From: Candidatus Kouleothrix ribensis
GTDB lineage: Bacteria > Chloroflexota > Chloroflexia > Chloroflexales > Roseiflexaceae
DNA: 64,000 nucleotides
Assembly (NCBI GenBank): GCA_016722075.1
Contig: JADKGW010000002.1
Coordinates: 620,001 to 684,000, forward strand
Direction: 5' to 3'
In this document: positions 60,997 to 64,000 of the stretch, one piece after another
How positions within the stretch are numbered: position 1 is the first letter of the stretch
Layout of the letters: every line of letters starts with the position of its first letter
The notes under the pieces: generated by a model
The model's input: only the letters and a program-made list of their open reading frames with translations
What the model was told of the DNA's origin: nothing
Databases searched by the model: none
Program-made: the position numbers and the translations under genes

Positions 60997-62223
60997 CTAC
61001 ACCGAACCAAACACCAATGTCGCGATATAATCGGCGATCCCCTCGGTATCGGCAGCCGACATATTCGCGAGCACAATCACGCTGACGCGGTCGTCGGGGA
61101 AGCGCGCGATCGTGCTCGCAAAGCCGTCCATCCGGCCAGGGTGGCTAATCTTGCGATGCCGATCGAGGCTACCAATCTTCCAGCCATAGCCATAACCGCC
61201 CAGGCCAGGCGTCCAGATCTGATCGAGCAGCGGCTGGGCCAGCAGCTGTTCGGTGTAGAGCGCCTGATCGAAGCGATACAGATCCTGGCTAGTCGAGTAG
61301 AGCGCGCCAGCCGCGAACAGGTTCGATGGGTCGAGCAGCGGCGCGCGCTCGCCGGGCAGGTTGTAGCCGAGCGCCGCACCAGCCGGCGCCGGCGCGCTCG
61401 GGTCGGTGCCGGTGTCGCGCATGCCCAGCGGATCGAAGATCAGCTCGCGCATGGCCTCGGCGTAGCGACGGCCGGTCACGCGCTCGATCACCATGCCCAG
61501 CAGCACGTAGTCGGAGTTCTCGTACATATAGCGGCTACCGGGTGTGAAGAGCAGCGGCATGTCGCGAAAGCGCTGTAGCAGCTCGGCCGGCGTGGCTGGT
61601 TGGGCCTGCGTGTCGTTGAACTCGGCCAGGTCGGTGTAGTTCGGCAAGCCGGCGGTGTGGTTGAGCAGCTGGCGGATCACGATCGGCTGCCAGGCGACCG
61701 GGCAGTCGTCGAGATAGCGGCAGATCGAGTCTTGCAGGCCGAGCAGGCCGCGCGCCTGCAGCTGCATGATCGCCAGCGCGGTAAACGGCTTGGTCATCGA
61801 GGCCAGCTGGAAGCGCGTGAGCGCGTGGTTGGCCAGGTGTTGCTCGGCATCGGCGTAGCCATAGCCGCGGTTGAGCAGCACCTGGCCATCGTGGGCGACC
61901 AGCACCACGCCCTGGAACAGCCCGGCGCTCACGAGCTGATTGAGGTAGCCGTCGAGTGTTGTAGCCAGTTGGCCCTGCGGCGGCACCTCGCTTGGCAGCG
62001 CGGCGGCGGCCGGCGGCGCGGCCAGCGCTGGGCGCGCCGCCATAGTCGGCGCCGGTGCGGCAGGCGCTACCGCCGCCAGGCCTGAGCTGGTAGGCACCGG
62101 TAGCGCGGGCGCGCTCAGCCGGTAAGCCGGGCTGGTCGTGAACAGCACAATCAGCAACGCTGCGACGATAATTGCGAGAGCGCGGACGTTTCGCGGCACA
62201 GGTGTCGGACTTTCGAGCGCCAT
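60997..62223 (-). CDS. Serine hydrolase of the beta-lactamase/penicillin-binding class C type
   Basis: A 408-aa exported serine hydrolase. A signal/anchor helix (about 13-31) and a Pro/Ala linker precede the domain. Catalytic motifs: SMTK (in FQLASMTKPFTALAIMQL; Ser nucleophile), Y-x-N as YENSDYVLLG, and HPG (ISHPGRMDGF). The family includes AmpC-type beta-lactamases, D-aminopeptidases and esterases; which one cannot be told. ATG 62223 is chosen; upstream frame lacks support. A good promoter lies 40 bp upstream. Confidence 0.85.
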   Translation of the reverse strand: MALESPTPVPRNVRALAIIVAALLIVLFTTSPAYRLSAPALPVPTSSGLAAVAPAAPAPTMAARPALAAPPAAAALPSEVPPQGQLATTLDGYLNQLVSAGLFQGVVLVAHDGQVLLNRGYGYADAEQHLANHALTRFQLASMTKPFTALAIMQLQARGLLGLQDSICRYLDDCPVAWQPIVIRQLLNHTAGLPNYTDLAEFNDTQAQPATPAELLQRFRDMPLLFTPGSRYMYENSDYVLLGMVIERVTGRRYAEAMRELIFDPLGMRDTGTDPSAPAPAGAALGYNLPGERAPLLDPSNLFAAGALYSTSQDLYRFDQALYTEQLLAQPLLDQIWTPGLGGYGYGWKIGSLDRHRKISHPGRMDGFASTIARFPDDRVSVIVLANMSAADTEGIADYIATLVFGSV

Positions 62224-62262
62224 CGCAGGGCCGGCGCGCGGCGGTGAATAGACCAGGCGCCT

Positions 62263-62291
62263 ATTGTACTGCAAGCAGCAGGTTGGGTCAA
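62263..62291 (-). promoter_or_regulatory. Promoter of the serine hydrolase gene
   Basis: Minus strand: -35 TTGACC (62291-62286), 17-bp spacer, -10 TACAAT (62268-62263). It fits sigma-70 well. Confidence 0.75.
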
Positions 62292-62380
62292 TCAAGCCGG
62301 CCGCGCGCCGGGCCATCGCAACGCCCTGAAATCAATCGGCAGCAGCTCGAATGGTGCCGCACGCATGCGTGTGAATATGG

Positions 62381-64000
62381 CTACGGCGTAGTGGCCTCGA
62401 GCTGATCGGCAACCCAGCCGAGCCCGCACGCTTCGAGCGTGGCGCGGGTGGGCACGCCGGTAGCTACGTCCCAACCGGCCATGGCGAAATAGGTATCCAT
62501 CGCAGCCTCGAGCTCTTGCTGATCGAGTAGAATGCCGTCGGACTTACCGCCCGTGAGCGCTTCATTGAACATGCGCCTGGGCAGCTTATCGTCGGCGCGG
62601 GTCAGGCCCTCGCGGGCATTGAAGGCCCGCAGCATATTCAGGCGCCGCTGGCCGATCGCCTGTACATCGTCGATGCTGGTTTCCCAGCCAGTCGCAGCCG
62701 CATACACCTGGGCCATATCGCCCACATCGAGCAGCTGCCAGGTCGGGCCATACACAAACTGGCACAGGTTCATGCTATCGGCCGCACTGTAGCTATACTG
62801 GGTCTTCAGCGCGAACTCGACCTTAGCCTCGTTGAGCACCCTGGGCTTCTGCGGGTTATTCAGGCCGATCGCGGCCAGCCGCTGCAGGCTGCGCTCGCCG
62901 GCCTGCGGCATGTAGCCGGGGTCGTGCTCGCTGCTCTGGTGATCGGCGCCGAATGGATTGACCGCATAGATCAGGCCGAGGCTGCGTTTGACGTGCGGCA
63001 TATGTGCGGGTAGCTCGGCGCCCTTGACGGCATTGACACGCTCTTCGGCGCCGCGGCCGATCTGGCGGGCGGCGCGGGCCGAACCCTCGGCCAACACATC
63101 GCCGAAGCCCTGGCGATCGAGCAGCTTGCGCAGCATGGCCAGCATGGCATCGGCATCGCCGAAGCGCAACGCCAGGCCGTCGGTGTCGGCCTCGCTGAGA
63201 ATACCGCGCTCGAAGCAATCCATCGCGAACGCGATCGTCGCACCGGCAGCGATTGCGTCGACGCCGTAGGCATTGCAGAGCTGGTTAGCCAGCGATACCG
63301 CGTTCAGATCGCCCACGCCGCAGTACGCGCCGAGCGTAGCCAGGTTCTCGTACTCGGCGCCGCCATACACCGGCAGGATCGGCTCGCCCTTGTACTCGGA
63401 CTCGACCACGCGCTTGCAGCGCACCGCGCACGAGTAGCAGGTATCGCGCTGCGTGAGGATCGTGTCGTACATTGTGACGCCATCGATCGGCTCAGCGTTC
63501 TCGAAAAAGCCCGCGCTCCAATTGCGCGTGGGCAGGCCGCCAACGCTATTATTGCCCATCACAGTCGAAGCGGTGCCATACTTGCCGAACTCTTGCATGT
63601 CGAGATCGACCTTCATCTGGCTCGAGCCATACTTGCCATAGCGCTTGATCGCGGCAGGGTCGCCGGCGACCGGCCGCCTGGTGCCGCGCACCGCAATCGC
63701 CTTGAGGTTCTTGCTGCCCATCACCGCGCCCATGCCGGTGCGGCCGAAGGCACGGTTAGCCATATTGATGATCGCGGCGAAGCGCACCTGCTTCTCGCCG
63801 GCCGGGCCAATCTCGGCGATCTCGATCTTGCTGTCGCCCAGCTCGTCCTTGATCAGCGCCTCGGTGTCGGCGGTGGTCTTGCCCCACAGGTGCTCGGCCG
63901 GGCGCAGCTCGGCCTTGCCGTTGTGAACCCACAGATAGACCGGGCTAGGCGCGCGACCGTGGAACACCAGCGCGTCGAATCCGGCGAACTTCAGCTCGGC
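62381..64000 (-). CDS. Aldehyde:ferredoxin oxidoreductase (tungsten-pterin), N-terminus outside window
   Basis: About 539 C-terminal residues of an AOR-family enzyme, which oxidises aldehydes (or reduces acids) with a tungsten bis-pterin centre and one [4Fe-4S] cluster and passes electrons to ferredoxin. Seen: IGPAGEKQVRFAAIINMANRAFGRTGMGAVMGSKNLKAIAVRG, the Fe-S Cys set in DTCYSCAVRCKR (CxxCxxxC) with the fourth Cys in SMNLCQFVYG, VYGGAEYENLATLGAYCGVGDLNAV and GADHQSSEHDPGYMPQAG. The frame stays open through base 64000. It lies beside no obvious pterin genes here. Confidence 0.9.
   Translation of the reverse strand, partial: AELKFAGFDALVFHGRAPSPVYLWVHNGKAELRPAEHLWGKTTADTEALIKDELGDSKIEIAEIGPAGEKQVRFAAIINMANRAFGRTGMGAVMGSKNLKAIAVRGTRRPVAGDPAAIKRYGKYGSSQMKVDLDMQEFGKYGTASTVMGNNSVGGLPTRNWSAGFFENAEPIDGVTMYDTILTQRDTCYSCAVRCKRVVESEYKGEPILPVYGGAEYENLATLGAYCGVGDLNAVSLANQLCNAYGVDAIAAGATIAFAMDCFERGILSEADTDGLALRFGDADAMLAMLRKLLDRQGFGDVLAEGSARAARQIGRGAEERVNAVKGAELPAHMPHVKRSLGLIYAVNPFGADHQSSEHDPGYMPQAGERSLQRLAAIGLNNPQKPRVLNEAKVEFALKTQYSYSAADSMNLCQFVYGPTWQLLDVGDMAQVYAAATGWETSIDDVQAIGQRRLNMLRAFNAREGLTRADDKLPRRMFNEALTGGKSDGILLDQQELEAAMDTYFAMAGWDVATGVPTRATLEACGLGWVADQLEATTP

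Overview
The window comes from a high-GC bacterium that looks like a member of the Chloroflexota, probably class Chloroflexia (relatives of Roseiflexus or Kouleothrix). That placement is an inference. It rests on gene content (Rex, RNase Y next to a lone SpoVS, MutS2, an extra archaeal-type valyl-tRNA synthetase under a T-box) and on families of short inverted repeats that sit between genes and also in frame inside essential genes. About 46 protein genes and one tRNA gene were recognised. No rRNA, CRISPR array, prophage or complete insertion sequence was seen.

Layout. 1-2.3 kb: the end of a clan-A glycoside hydrolase gene and the redox repressor gene rex, whose promoter carries its own probable operator. 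2.3-7.2 kb: a frameshifted metallophosphoesterase, a MoxR ATPase/VWA pair, a VOC-family protein and a repeat-rich gene-free stretch. 7.2-13.8 kb: the full [NiFe]-hydrogenase maturation set, with hypF facing away from hypABCDE; no hydrogenase subunits are in view. 14.0-20.8 kb: tRNA-Thr(CGU), rny, spoVS, then a T-box leader that appears to control an endonuclease/exonuclease/phosphatase-family gene and a type-2 valyl-tRNA synthetase. 21-34 kb, nearly all on the minus strand: murJ and an LCP gene; an operon of the ordinary valS, an acyltransferase, a MOSC protein and an ICMT-like methyltransferase; a polysaccharide deacetylase with a LysM protein; and cvpA-mutS2.

34.6-54.7 kb is an exopolysaccharide locus. 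One secreted alginate-lyase-like protein is on the plus strand and the rest is on the minus strand. In order of transcription it holds a degenerate-GGDEF membrane protein, the priming sugar-phosphate transferase, a Wzz/BY-kinase-like protein, a nucleotidyltransferase/thymidylate-kinase-like fusion, an APH-fold kinase, a glycosyltransferase, an unknown membrane protein, two more glycosyltransferases, a Wzy/ligase-type polymerase, a Wzx-type flippase, a methyltransferase-APH fusion and a second alginate-lyase-like lipoprotein. Together these can prime, extend, modify, flip, polymerise, export and trim one glycan. The three kinase-fold proteins suggest a phosphorylated or otherwise unusual glycan.

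55-64 kb: a patatin-like lipase with a structured leader, an FAH-family enzyme, mscL, an MscS-like channel, a ParB-like/universal-stress-protein fusion, a serine beta-lactamase-like hydrolase, and most of a tungsten aldehyde:ferredoxin oxidoreductase cut by the window edge.

The two most notable signals are the T-box/nuclease/second-ValRS unit and the dispersed inverted repeats that have become in-frame peptide insertions in HypF, ValRS and probably MutS2.
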